From: Chloroflexota bacterium
GTDB lineage: Bacteria; Chloroflexota; Dehalococcoidia; Bin125
Assembly: GCA_026707145.1 (NCBI GenBank)
Contig: JAPOXK010000005.1
Location: 1-63,704 of the forward strand
DNA length: 63,704 nt
Direction: 5' to 3'
A program made the translations under genes and the position numbers. How positions within the stretch are numbered: the first letter of the stretch is position 1; every line of letters starts with the position of its first letter. Shown one piece after another: positions 26,423 through 34,532 of this stretch. The notes beneath the pieces were generated by a model, which saw only the letters and a program-made list of their open reading frames with translations, was not told where the DNA came from and made no database searches.

Positions 26423-27523
26423 ATGCCGGTGAAGGTCTACATTCCAACTCCGTTGCGGGCGTTCACGCAGAGTCGCGCGTTCGTTGACGCGGCCGGCTCG
26501 GACGTGGCGGGAGTACTCCGCGACCTCGACCAGCGCTTCCCCGATCTGGGCGCGCGGGTCTTCGACGCTGATCGCAACGTCCTCAAGGAGCTCGACATCT
26601 TTGTGAACGGTCAGGAGATCGGCGCGCTCGGCGGCGTGGAAACGTCGCTCGACGACGGCGACGAGCTTTCCTTGATTCCCGCCGTGGCCGGCGGTGCGGT
26701 GATGACGTCGGAACAGGTGGACCGCTACAGCCGGCACATGATCATGGATCAGGTAGGACCGTTGGGACAGCGCCGGATCACAAACGCGCGCGTCCTGGCG
26801 ATCGGCGCTGGCGGCCTCGGCTCACCGCTCTTGGCCTATCTTGCCGCCGCCGGCGTCGGCACGATCGGCATCGTCGACTTCGACGACGTCGATCTCAGCA
26901 ACCTTCAGCGGCAGATCATCCACGATACGGACGACATCGGCCGCCCCAAGGTCGACTCGGCCGCTGATCGCATCGCGCGGATTAATCCCAACGTGGCGGT
27001 GATCAAACATCGCGAGCCGCTGACGTCCGAGAACGCGATGGAGATCATCCCCCAGTACGACATCATCGTGAACGGCGCGGACAATTTCGCGACGCGCTAC
27101 TTGGTGAACGATGCCTCGTTTTTCGCGGGTAAACCGCTGGTCGACGGCAGCATCTTCCTCTTCGAGGGGCAAGTGACCACGTTCATTCCCAAGAAGGGCT
27201 GCTACCGCTGCCTCTACCCCAGCCCCCCGCCCCCCGGCATGGTTCCCTCCTGCGCGGAAGCGGGAGTTCTCGGCGTGCTGCCGGGCACCGTCGGCACGAT
27301 TCAGGCCACCGAGGTCCTGAAGCTGATTCTCGAAGTGGGAGAGCCGCTGCGGAATCGGCTCCTTTTGTACGACGCGCTGGCGATGGAGTTTCGCACCGTC
27401 AAGATCCGGCGCGATCCCAAGTGCCCCCTGTGTGGCGATGATCCCACCGTGTTCGCATTGATCGACTACGAGGCTTTCTGCGGGTCGCCCTTCCACGAGG
27501 GCGCCGTCGCCGCCGCCGTCTAA
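26423..27523 (+). CDS. Ubiquitin-like (MoaD/ThiS) domain fused to MoeB/ThiF-type E1 enzyme
   Basis: A 366-residue fusion. Residues 1-91 form a MoaD-like beta-grasp domain ending 'LSLIPAVAGG', the canonical diglycine tail; without a stop it continues into a full MoeB/ThiF adenylyltransferase. The E1 part has 'RYSRHMIMDQVG', ATP loop GAGGLGS at 128-134, 'DFDDVDLSNLQRQ', Cys277 in 'SCAEAGVLGVLPG' (the likely catalytic Cys) and zinc cysteines 260/263 and 334/337. There is no C-terminal rhodanese domain. ATG 26423 follows GGGGGAGGG. An internal ATG at 26702 could give the E1 alone. It leads a cluster with cysO, cysM and a JAMM protease. Confidence 0.9.
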   Translation: MPVKVYIPTPLRAFTQSRAFVDAAGSDVAGVLRDLDQRFPDLGARVFDADRNVLKELDIFVNGQEIGALGGVETSLDDGDELSLIPAVAGGAVMTSEQVDRYSRHMIMDQVGPLGQRRITNARVLAIGAGGLGSPLLAYLAAAGVGTIGIVDFDDVDLSNLQRQIIHDTDDIGRPKVDSAADRIARINPNVAVIKHREPLTSENAMEIIPQYDIIVNGADNFATRYLVNDASFFAGKPLVDGSIFLFEGQVTTFIPKKGCYRCLYPSPPPPGMVPSCAEAGVLGVLPGTVGTIQATEVLKLILEVGEPLRNRLLLYDALAMEFRTVKIRRDPKCPLCGDDPTVFALIDYEAFCGSPFHEGAVAAAV

Positions 27524-27534
27524 CGGAGCGCGCG

Positions 27535-27807
27535 ATGCCCATCGAAGTTCGGGTTCCGTCCGTGCTCCAGAACGTTACCCAGGGCCAGAAGGTGCTGCAT
27601 TACGAGAGCTCGACCGTGCGCGATCTGCTCGCCGACATCGATCGGGACTACCCGGGGTTTCGCGATCAGTTGGTGGAAGATGGCGAGCTGCGCCGGTTCG
27701 TCAATATTTTCCTGAACGACGAGGACATCCGCTTCCTCGGACAACTCGACACGCCGATCGCGGATGGGGATGCGATCGCGATCCTTCCCGCACTCGCTGG
27801 CGGCTAG
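27535..27807 (+). CDS. cysO: CysO/MoaD-like ubiquitin-fold sulfur carrier
   Basis: A 90-residue beta-grasp protein ending in 'ILPALAGG', with the free diglycine that an E1 adenylates and that is then thiocarboxylated. It resembles the mycobacterial carrier CysO ('VRVPSVLQNVTQGQ', 'RRFVNIFLNDEDIRFL'). It sits between the UBL-E1 gene and cysM, eight bases before the cysM start region, so all are probably one operon. It should carry sulfur to CysM and be released by the JAMM protease. GGAGCGCG precedes the ATG. Confidence 0.92.
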   Translation: MPIEVRVPSVLQNVTQGQKVLHYESSTVRDLLADIDRDYPGFRDQLVEDGELRRFVNIFLNDEDIRFLGQLDTPIADGDAIAILPALAGG

Positions 27808-27815
27808 GCGGTGCT

Positions 27816-28772
27816 GTGTCGCCTGAGGCGCACCTCTACGATTCGCCCCTCGACCTGATCGGGGATACGCCGATCGTGCGGCTGCGGCGTACGTCGCCCA
27901 GCCCGGACGTACGTATCTGGGCCAAGCTCGAGGGGCAGAACCCCACGGGGTCGGTGAAGGACCGGATCGCGAAGGCGATGATCGACGCGGCCCGCGCGGA
28001 CGGGTCACTCCGGCCCGGACAGACGATCCTGGAACCCACGAGCGGCAACACCGGCATCTCGCTCGCGATGATCGCACGGATCTACGGCCACCCCATTCGC
28101 TGCGTGATGCCGGAGAGCGTGAGTGCGGAGCGCCGGGATCTGCTCCGGTTCTACGGCGCCGAGATCATTCTTTCGCCGGGTGCGCTGGGAACCAACGGAT
28201 CGGTGCAGATAGCACAGGAGCTGGCCGAGCAGGATCCGTCTCTGTTCATGCCCTTCCAGTACGAGAATCCCGCCAATCCCGCCGCCCACGAAGAGACCAC
28301 CGGACCCGAGATCCTGCGCGACTGTCCGAGCGTCACGCATTTCGTGGCGGGACTGGGCACCGGCGGAACGCTCACGGGCGTGGGCCGCTTCTTCCGAGCC
28401 ACCAAGCCGGAGGTTCGAATCATCGCCTCGGTCCCGCACCCCGGCGACCTCGTGCAGGGCTTGCGCAGCCTCGACGAGGGCTACATCCCTCCGGTGCTGG
28501 ACGAGTCGGTGCTGGACGCTCGGATCATGGTGGATAGCCGGACCTCGTTCGCGGTCACCAAGGCGCTCATGGACAACGAGGGGATCTTCGCAGGCATCTC
28601 CGCGGGCGCCGCCGTGCGCACCGCGCAGCGGGTGGCGGAGCGCCTGTCGCACGGCGATATCGTTGTGCTGCTCGCCGACGGGGGGTGGAAGTACATCTCC
28701 ACGCGCCTCTGGGAGCGTGATTACGAGGAGATCCGTGGGGACGAAGCGATCGAGGGGAAGATTTGGTGGTAA
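27816..28772 (+). CDS. cysM: CysM-type cysteine synthase (probably O-phosphoserine and CysO dependent)
   Basis: A 318-residue PLP enzyme of the cysteine synthase family. 'EGQNPTGSVKDRIA' carries the PLP Lys, 'PTSGNTGISLAM' is the substrate loop and 'GLGTGGTLTGVGRF' binds the phosphate. Several features match the mycobacterial CysM that uses O-phosphoserine and thiocarboxylated CysO: the Arg of 'GLRSLDEGYIP', 'EGIFAGISAGAA', 'DGGWKYIST' and the C-terminal 'IEGKIWW', the counterpart of the tail that folds into the active site. The start codon is GTG (27816), with 'CTAGGCGG' upstream. The neighbours make this assignment much firmer than sequence alone. Confidence 0.9.
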   Translation: MSPEAHLYDSPLDLIGDTPIVRLRRTSPSPDVRIWAKLEGQNPTGSVKDRIAKAMIDAARADGSLRPGQTILEPTSGNTGISLAMIARIYGHPIRCVMPESVSAERRDLLRFYGAEIILSPGALGTNGSVQIAQELAEQDPSLFMPFQYENPANPAAHEETTGPEILRDCPSVTHFVAGLGTGGTLTGVGRFFRATKPEVRIIASVPHPGDLVQGLRSLDEGYIPPVLDESVLDARIMVDSRTSFAVTKALMDNEGIFAGISAGAAVRTAQRVAERLSHGDIVVLLADGGWKYISTRLWERDYEEIRGDEAIEGKIWW

Positions 28773-28787
28773 CCTGCCGCGCGAGCG

Positions 28788-29303
28788 ATGGCTAGCGAGC
28801 TTGCTCTGCCCCAGGCCTTCATTGCGGAGATGATCGCGCATGCCCGCGAGGATGCACCGAACGAAGCCTGCGGCGTGGTCCTGCGCCTGCCCGGCGGCGC
28901 GCTCAGACTCTATCGGGCGACGAACGCCGAGGCGTCGCCGTTCCGCTTCTCCATTCCGCCCGCGGAGTTGCATTTCCTCTATCGCACCATCGACGCTTGC
29001 AGCGCCGACCTGCTCGTCATCTATCACTCCCACACCGAGACGGCGGCACGTCCCTCCCCCACCGATATGAAGTTCGCCCGCATGTGGGAGAGCGCCGATC
29101 CATGGCCCTACTGGGTCGTCGTATCGCTGCAGCACTCCCAACCGGACGTGCGTGCGTGGCGGATCGAAGGAGAGAAAGCGACCGAGGCCGGCTGGGACGT
29201 GGGCGAGCCACCCCCCGGCAGCGAGCGTCTGCGCCTGGAGACCGTGGAGAATCCACAGGGCCGCCCCCGCGTCACCGTCAGTGAGGTCTCTCTCTCGTCC
29301 TGA
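28788..29303 (+). CDS. mec: JAMM/MPN+ metalloprotease, Mec-type
   Basis: A 171-residue zinc metalloprotease of the JAMM family. The motif is complete: Glu26 in 'PNEACGVVL', His80-x-His82 in 'IYHSHTETAARPSPTD', Ser90 and Asp93. In mycobacteria the equivalent enzyme removes the new cysteine from the CysO C-terminus. The C-terminal 50 residues ('ERLRLETVENPQGRPRVTVSEV') lie beyond the usual JAMM core. It starts 15 bases after cysM. It is also a candidate for cutting the ubiquitin-like fusions in this genome after their GG. Confidence 0.9.
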   Translation: MASELALPQAFIAEMIAHAREDAPNEACGVVLRLPGGALRLYRATNAEASPFRFSIPPAELHFLYRTIDACSADLLVIYHSHTETAARPSPTDMKFARMWESADPWPYWVVVSLQHSQPDVRAWRIEGEKATEAGWDVGEPPPGSERLRLETVENPQGRPRVTVSEVSLSS

Positions 29304-29332
29304 AGTGCTGGTCGATCGGCGGTTCTCGCGCC

Positions 29333-30184
29333 ATGCCGGATCTCCCTTGCCCCGCTCCTATCACACTTGCCGGTCGGCGCTTCGACTGGGGCCGGCGCAC
29401 CTATCTCATGGGCATTCTCAATCTGACCTGCGATTCCTTCGCGGGAGACGGCCTGGCCGCCGATGTGGATCGGGCCCTCGCGCAAGCGGAGCGCTTCGCG
29501 GCGGAGGGGGCGGACATTTTGGACTTGGGCGCCGAGTCGACCCGGCCTGGTTTCACACCCGTGTCGGCCGAGCAGCAGATCGCGCGCCTGCTGCCCGTGC
29601 TGGAGCGCCTGCGCGATCTCTGCGACCTGCCGCTGAGCGTCGATACGACCAGCGGCGAGGTCGCGCAGGCGGTCCTCGCGGCCGGCGCCAGCCTCATCAA
29701 CGACACGAGTGGCCTGCGCGGCGACACCGGGCTGGCGTCCACGGTTGCGGAGACGGCCGCCGCCGCCGTCGTGATGCACAATCAGCGCGGCCGCCCTTTC
29801 CGCGATGTGATCGCCGATATCCGCGCCGGGCTGGCGGCGTCCTTCCGGGTGGCGGCGCGGGCGGGCTTGCCGCGCGAGCGGCTGATTATCGACCCGGGGC
29901 TGGGCTTTGGCTGGGAGCCGCAGCAGAACCTGGAGATCGTCCGGCGGCTGGGCGAGCTGCGTGGGCTCGGCCGGCCGATTCTCGTGGGCCCTTCGCGCAA
30001 GAGCGCGATCGGATTGGTGCTGGATGTTCCCGTGGAGCAGCGTCTGGAAGGCACGGCGGCGTTGGTTGCACTCGCTATCGCCAATGGCGCCGACATCGTG
30101 CGCGTCCACGACGTGGGTGCGATGAGCCGCGTGGCGCGCATGACGGACGCGGTGGTGCGTGGCTGGGAGCCGTCCCGTGGCTGA
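29333..30184 (+). CDS. folP: Dihydropteroate synthase
   Basis: A 283-residue TIM-barrel enzyme joining p-aminobenzoate to the pterin pyrophosphate in folate synthesis. The first signature reads 'MGILNLTCDSFAGDG' (usual form MGIVNVTPDSF), the second 'LDLGAESTRPGFTPV', with 'SVDTTSGEVA', 'INDTSGL', 'IIDPGLGFG' and 'GPSRKS' in order. It overlaps the folK start by a few bases. folE is elsewhere in the window (56.2 kb); no folB was seen. Confidence 0.94.
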   Translation: MPDLPCPAPITLAGRRFDWGRRTYLMGILNLTCDSFAGDGLAADVDRALAQAERFAAEGADILDLGAESTRPGFTPVSAEQQIARLLPVLERLRDLCDLPLSVDTTSGEVAQAVLAAGASLINDTSGLRGDTGLASTVAETAAAAVVMHNQRGRPFRDVIADIRAGLAASFRVAARAGLPRERLIIDPGLGFGWEPQQNLEIVRRLGELRGLGRPILVGPSRKSAIGLVLDVPVEQRLEGTAALVALAIANGADIVRVHDVGAMSRVARMTDAVVRGWEPSRG

Positions 30185-30695
30185 CTGGGTCGAGGTTGGG
30201 ATCGCGCTCGGTGCCAACCTTGGCGACCGCAGCGCCAATTTGCGTTTCGGCCTCGCGCGGCTGGCCCCGACCGTGCGCGTCACGAAGCTGTCGCCGCTGT
30301 ACGAGTCGGCGCCGGTCGGAGTGACGGATCAGCCGGCGTTCCACAATGCGGTTTGCCTGGCGAGAACCGGCCTGGAGCCGCTGCAACTCCTCGACTTTCT
30401 CAAGGAGATCGAGCACGCCGCGGGGCGCCGTCCCGGGCGGCGCTGGGGCCCCCGCCTGCTCGATCTCGACATCCTGTTCTTTGGCGACCGCGTCATCGAG
30501 TGGGGACGGCTCACCGTTCCGCACCCCCGGATTCGGGAGCGGGGCTTCGTATTGCGTCCTCTTGCCGATCTCGATCCCACGCGGCGTCTGCCGGGCTGGA
30601 CCGAGGACGTGCAGACGGCGCTCGCCGCGATCGACACGAGTGATCTCGTCGCGGTCGCTGGTCCGGAGTGGGGAGCCAAGGCGGGCGAGGACTAG
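30177..30695 (+). CDS. folK: 2-amino-4-hydroxy-6-hydroxymethyldihydropteridine pyrophosphokinase
   Basis: A 172-residue enzyme that pyrophosphorylates the pterin used by FolP. 'IALGANLGDRSANL' at the N-terminus and the signature 'RRWGPRLLDLDILFFG' are intact, with 'VPHPRIRERGFVLRPLADL' near the end. GTG 30177 is preferred, with GGGAG seven bases upstream, overlapping the folP stop; GTG 30159 is in frame. The folP-folK pair is a common operon. Confidence 0.93.
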   Translation: MADWVEVGIALGANLGDRSANLRFGLARLAPTVRVTKLSPLYESAPVGVTDQPAFHNAVCLARTGLEPLQLLDFLKEIEHAAGRRPGRRWGPRLLDLDILFFGDRVIEWGRLTVPHPRIRERGFVLRPLADLDPTRRLPGWTEDVQTALAAIDTSDLVAVAGPEWGAKAGED

Positions 30696-30701
30696 CGAGG
30701 A

Positions 30702-30929
30702 CTAATCGTCGAGCGGCTCCGCCTCGAATTCGAGGCCGGCCAAGTCGTCCTCCATCGCCACGAGCGTCCATCCCATCCAAAATGCCAGCACGGATGCGAG
30801 CGCGACGCCCACCGTTACCGGCACCGCCAGCGCCGCATAGCTCCGCCGCGCCACGCAGCGACAGAAGAGCAGGAGTTCGATTACCGCCGCCGCCATGAGC
30901 AGCAGTCCGGTGAGGCGTGTGCGGTCCAT
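30702..30929 (-). CDS. Small two-helix membrane protein, unknown
   Basis: A 75-residue minus-strand protein. Two hydrophobic helices are clear ('LTGLLLMAAAVIELLLFC' and 'ALAVPVTVGVALASVLAFWMGW'), followed by an acidic C-terminus 'MEDDLAGLEFEAEPLDD'. I do not recognise a family. It lies convergent to folK and divergent from the next membrane protein; ATG 30927-30929 is the only sensible start, without a visible ribosome site. Confidence 0.55.
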   Translation of the reverse strand: MDRTRLTGLLLMAAAVIELLLFCRCVARRSYAALAVPVTVGVALASVLAFWMGWTLVAMEDDLAGLEFEAEPLDD

Positions 30930-30997
30930 CGACTGGAGGATAGGGCAAAGCCGCCGGCGCGCTGTATCCGGCTGGCATTGTGCGCGGACGCCCCTCA

Positions 30998-31003
30998 TAT
31001 ACT
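30998..31003 (+). promoter_or_regulatory. -10 box placed for a leaderless transcript
   Basis: TATACT is a five-of-six match to TATAAT and lies eight bases upstream of the ATG at 31012, so transcription would begin at or next to the start codon. No good -35 hexamer was found. Confidence 0.45.
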
Positions 31004-31011
31004 CAGCGGGC

Positions 31012-31695
31012 ATGGAAATCGAGCCTGATCGCACAGCCGGCGAAGACGCGTTGGGCGGCTCCGCCTCAGTAGTCCCCGGCGGGAGGTCGTCCTCGGTTCC
31101 CGGCGAAGCGCTCACCCCGCGCGAGGTGCTGCTGCACCGGCGGGTTGTGCGTATCTCGCCGAGCCGGATCGAAGTGCGGCGGCCCAGCTCTCTGATCGTG
31201 TTCCCGGCTCTGGGGGTCGGCCTCACGGCGTTTCTCTTGTTCGCCCTGCTGCAGTGGGCCGGCTCGTTGCCCGCCTGGACGTTGCCGCTGCTGCTCATCT
31301 TGGCCGTGCTCGCTCTGCCGATCTCTGGACTCGGGCTCGTCTACACGCTGTTTGGCGCGAGCGTGGTCGCCGATCGGGAGGGAGAGGCCGTGGCCTGGAA
31401 ACAGGGCTTCCTGGGCATGGGAGTCGGTACTACGGATCTCGTTCCTTTCTGGAAGATCCGTGAGTTCTCGGTCGAGGATGCGGGACGGGAGATCCGGCGG
31501 CCCGACGGCGTCGAGCCCGCGCATGCCTTCGCGCAGTGGGAGATCACCCTGGTCAAGAAGAGCGGGACGCGGCGGCGCATCGGCGGCCTCTCGGTCCCGC
31601 GGGAGTTCGAGGAACGGGGGCTCGATCAGGTTATGGAAGTTGCCGAGGCATTCGCGGCCCTGAGCGGCGCTCCCGTTCGGGGTCCGATCTGGTAG
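31012..31695 (+). CDS. Two-helix membrane protein with a PH-like cytoplasmic domain, unknown
   Basis: A 227-residue protein. An N-terminal Gly/Ser-rich region and a basic 'VLLHRRVVRISPSRIEVRRP' segment precede two helices ('IVFPALGVGLTAFLLFALLQWAG' region and the following 'LPLLLILAVLALPISGLGLVY'). The C-terminal half, with 'WKQGFLGMG', 'LVPFWKIREFSVED' and 'WEITLVKKSGTRRRIGG', resembles a bacterial PH-like domain. Function unknown. TATACT (30998-31003) ends eight bases before the ATG, suggesting a leaderless transcript. Confidence 0.65.
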   Translation: MEIEPDRTAGEDALGGSASVVPGGRSSSVPGEALTPREVLLHRRVVRISPSRIEVRRPSSLIVFPALGVGLTAFLLFALLQWAGSLPAWTLPLLLILAVLALPISGLGLVYTLFGASVVADREGEAVAWKQGFLGMGVGTTDLVPFWKIREFSVEDAGREIRRPDGVEPAHAFAQWEITLVKKSGTRRRIGGLSVPREFEERGLDQVMEVAEAFAALSGAPVRGPIW

Positions 31696-31840
31696 GCCGT
31701 CCCTGCGCCCTCGCCCAGGCGGGATTGTGCAAGGGAGGGGCTGGCGCTGGCTTGGCGAGGTTGTTACTTTTGAGTGGTGGCGGCGCGGGGTCCCGATGCG
31801 GGTGAGGGACGCGCGGTGCGACGGTGACTCGGAGGCGACT

Positions 31841-33304
31841 GTGGGCGACCGAGTCCGGGAAGCCTGCGGTGTTTTTGGTCTCTACGCTCCTGGTTTAGAT
31901 GTCGCGCGCCTCACGTTCTATGGGCTCTACGCTCTCCAGCATCGCGGCCAAGAGAGCGCGGGGATCTGCGCTTCCGACGGCACGCAACTGAGCCTGCACA
32001 CCGGCATGGGCCTGGTATCGCAGGTCTTTGCCGAAGGCGATCTCGCCCCGCTCAACGGCGTCGCCGCGATCGGGCATACGCGCTACTCCACGACGGGATC
32101 GAGCCGCGCGCGCAACGCACAGCCGTTGGTGTTGCCGGGCGCCGACGGCGATCTTGCCCTTGCGCACAACGGCAACATCGTCAACGCGGTCGAGGTCCGC
32201 GCGGAGATGGAGGCCGCTGGCCACCGCTTCGAAACCTCGACCGACTCGGAGATCGTGGGTCGCTACCTCCAAGCTGCGCGCGGCACTTGGGCCGAGCGCT
32301 TCGCCCAAGTGATGCGCGTCTTCCGCGGAGCCTACTCGCTCGTCTTGCTCACCGAGGATCGACTGATGGCGGCGCGGGACCCGTTGGGCGTGCGCCCGCT
32401 TTGTTTGGGACGGATCGACGGCGGCTACGCCGTCGCCTCGGAGACCTGTGCGCTCGACCATATCGGTGCCGAATATCTCCGCGAGGTCGCACCGGGTGAA
32501 TTCGTGACGATCGCCGCCGAAGGCCTTCTTTCCGCCCAAGTCGCGCCGGTGGAGCAGCAAGCGAGCTGTGTATTCGAGCATATCTACTTCGCGCGCCCCG
32601 ATTCCAAGCTCGACGGCCGCTTGGTGTATTCGAGCCGTCTTGCCATGGGCGCGCAGCTCGCGAGTGAGCAGCCCGCGCACAACGGGGATCTCGTGATCGG
32701 CATTCCGGATTCCGCCACCGCCGCCGCCGTGGGCTATGCGCGGAAGGCCGGTCTGCCTTACGCCGAGGGGCTCGTCAAAAACCGCTACGTGGGCCGCACC
32801 TTCATTCAACCCGATCAGCGCATCCGCGAGCTTGGCGTCAACCTCAAGTTCAATCCGCTGCCGGAGGTCCTTGCCGGCAAGCGCGTCGTCGTCGTTGATG
32901 ATTCGATCGTGCGGGGTACGACGACGCCCCGCGTGGTGCAGATGTTGCGTGACGCCGGGGCCGCCGAAGTGCACATGCGCATCTGTGCGCCACCGATCAC
33001 CAACACGTGCTTCTTCGGCGTGGATATGGCCACTCGGGGCGAACTGATCGCCGCTCAGCGAACGGTCGAAGAGATTCGGCAGCATATCAACGCCGACAGC
33101 TTGGGCTATCTGAGCGTCGAGGGCCTGCGGCGCGCGATCAACTTGGGCGGTGACCGCCACTGCCTCGCCTGCTTCACCGGCGAGTATCCGATACCGGTGC
33201 AGCTGGAGATGGACAAGTTCGTGTTTGAGAGCGAAGAGGCAGCGCTCGATGGTGATTCGCCGCATCTCGTCGCGAACGCCGCCGTTCACACGGCGCCGCG
33301 TTAG
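31841..33304 (+). CDS. purF: Amidophosphoribosyltransferase
   Basis: This enzyme makes phosphoribosylamine, the first step of purine synthesis. I chose GTG 31841, with GGAGG five bases upstream; it gives 487 residues and an eight-residue propeptide before the catalytic Cys of 'CGVFGLYA'. An upstream ATG at 31796 is in frame. The Ntn glutaminase domain ('LQHRGQESAG', 'HTRYSTTGSS') and the PRTase domain ('VVVVDDSIVRGTTT') are complete. Four cysteines match the ligands of the Bacillus-type 4Fe-4S cluster, including 'HCLAC' near the C-terminus. purM follows 11 bases later. Confidence 0.95.
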   Translation: MGDRVREACGVFGLYAPGLDVARLTFYGLYALQHRGQESAGICASDGTQLSLHTGMGLVSQVFAEGDLAPLNGVAAIGHTRYSTTGSSRARNAQPLVLPGADGDLALAHNGNIVNAVEVRAEMEAAGHRFETSTDSEIVGRYLQAARGTWAERFAQVMRVFRGAYSLVLLTEDRLMAARDPLGVRPLCLGRIDGGYAVASETCALDHIGAEYLREVAPGEFVTIAAEGLLSAQVAPVEQQASCVFEHIYFARPDSKLDGRLVYSSRLAMGAQLASEQPAHNGDLVIGIPDSATAAAVGYARKAGLPYAEGLVKNRYVGRTFIQPDQRIRELGVNLKFNPLPEVLAGKRVVVVDDSIVRGTTTPRVVQMLRDAGAAEVHMRICAPPITNTCFFGVDMATRGELIAAQRTVEEIRQHINADSLGYLSVEGLRRAINLGGDRHCLACFTGEYPIPVQLEMDKFVFESEEAALDGDSPHLVANAAVHTAPR

Positions 33305-33315
33305 AAACTGGATGC

Positions 33316-34407
33316 GTGGGCTCTAACGCCGATCCTGGCGGCGGGTCCTCCCGCGATCCCGGCGGCCGCGCGCCCCGCTACGCGGCCGCCGGCGTCGATG
33401 TCGATGCCAACACCCGTCTGATTCCACGACTGCGCGCGCTTGCGGCGCAGGCTGGTCGGCCCGAGGTGCTGGGGAGCATTGGCGCCTTCGCGGGCCTCTT
33501 CGATCTGAGTGGCGTGTCTCGGCCGCTGCTCGTCGCTTCTACCGACGGCGTCGGAACGAAGCTGCTCGTCGCACGCGCACTCGCGCGCTACGACACGGTA
33601 GGCGAGGACCTCGTCAATCATTGCGTGAACGACATCCTCACGGCGGGTGCCCGCCCCTTGTTTTTCCTTGACTACCTTGCCGGCGCCGGACTGAACGAGG
33701 ACAGCAAGGTAGCCGTCGTCGAGGGGGTCGCGCGCGCCTGCGCCGCCACGGGCACGGCCTTGCTCGGCGGTGAGACCGCGGATATGCCCGGGCTCTACCG
33801 ATCGGGCGACTTCGACATCGCCGGCACGATCGTCGGCGTGGTCGAGAAAGGCCGGCAGATCGAAGGAACGACGATCACCTCCGGCGACGCGGTTTTCGCG
33901 CTTCCGAGCAACGGGCTCCACACGAACGGGTACAGCCTTGCGCGTGAGGTGCTGGGGCTGACTGCCGATCCGGAGCGGGCGCGTGCTTTGCTCGCGGCGC
34001 ATGATCCCGGTCTCGGCGAATCCCTTGGGGCCGCGCTGCTGCGTCCGCATCGCTGCTACTTGTCCGTCGTCGAGCCGTTTCTCGACCGCTGCAAGGGGAT
34101 CGCGCACATCACCGGCGGCGGGGTGCAGGAAAATCTCGAGCGGATCTTGCCCGAGGGCGTCTGCGCCCGCCTCGACCCGGCGCGCTGGTCCATCCCGCCG
34201 CTGTTCGGCTTGATTCAGCGGCGCGGCGCTATCAGCGACGCGGAGATGTACCGCGTGTTCAACATGGGCGTCGGCATGATCGTGGTCGTCGCGCGGGAGG
34301 ACGCGGAAGTCGTGCGGCGGCACGCACCCGAGGCATGCGACGTGGGCTTCCTTGAGCCGGTGCCGGGTTCCCGGACGGTCGAGATCGTAGGAATCGCTAC
34401 TCCTTAG
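33316..34407 (+). CDS. purM: Phosphoribosylformylglycinamidine cyclo-ligase (AIR synthetase)
   Basis: A 363-residue enzyme closing the imidazole ring in purine synthesis. 'YAAAGVDVDANTRLI' opens the catalytic domain, then 'STDGVGTKLLVA', 'VNDILTAGARPLFFLDYLA', 'LLGGETADMPGLY' and 'ITGGGVQENL' follow in the normal order. A short Gly/Ser-rich N-terminal tail follows the GTG start. It is in one operon with purF; purQ and purL are 7 kb downstream. Confidence 0.95.
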   Translation: MGSNADPGGGSSRDPGGRAPRYAAAGVDVDANTRLIPRLRALAAQAGRPEVLGSIGAFAGLFDLSGVSRPLLVASTDGVGTKLLVARALARYDTVGEDLVNHCVNDILTAGARPLFFLDYLAGAGLNEDSKVAVVEGVARACAATGTALLGGETADMPGLYRSGDFDIAGTIVGVVEKGRQIEGTTITSGDAVFALPSNGLHTNGYSLAREVLGLTADPERARALLAAHDPGLGESLGAALLRPHRCYLSVVEPFLDRCKGIAHITGGGVQENLERILPEGVCARLDPARWSIPPLFGLIQRRGAISDAEMYRVFNMGVGMIVVVAREDAEVVRRHAPEACDVGFLEPVPGSRTVEIVGIATP

Positions 34408-34420
34408 CCGGGGGTCTCGC

Positions 34421-34448
34421 TTGACACCTTCTTACGGAGTGCTAGATT
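34421..34448 (+). promoter_or_regulatory. Promoter of the cytochrome bc operon
   Basis: TTGACA at 34421-34426, a perfect -35 box, is followed after 16 bases by TAGATT at 34443-34448 (four of six). It lies just after the purM stop and upstream of the small membrane protein and cytochrome b genes. Confidence 0.65.
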
Positions 34449-34532
34449 CCGATTGCACATTTCTTCACGAACTCACGTGCGTTGCGGCGAATGGCGTGCG
34501 TGAATGGGCGTGCTGAGAGCGAGGCCGCCGGC

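Noticed and set aside
31895-33289. A 464-codon minus-strand open frame opposite purF
   Set aside because: Shadow of purF, which carries all its catalytic motifs.
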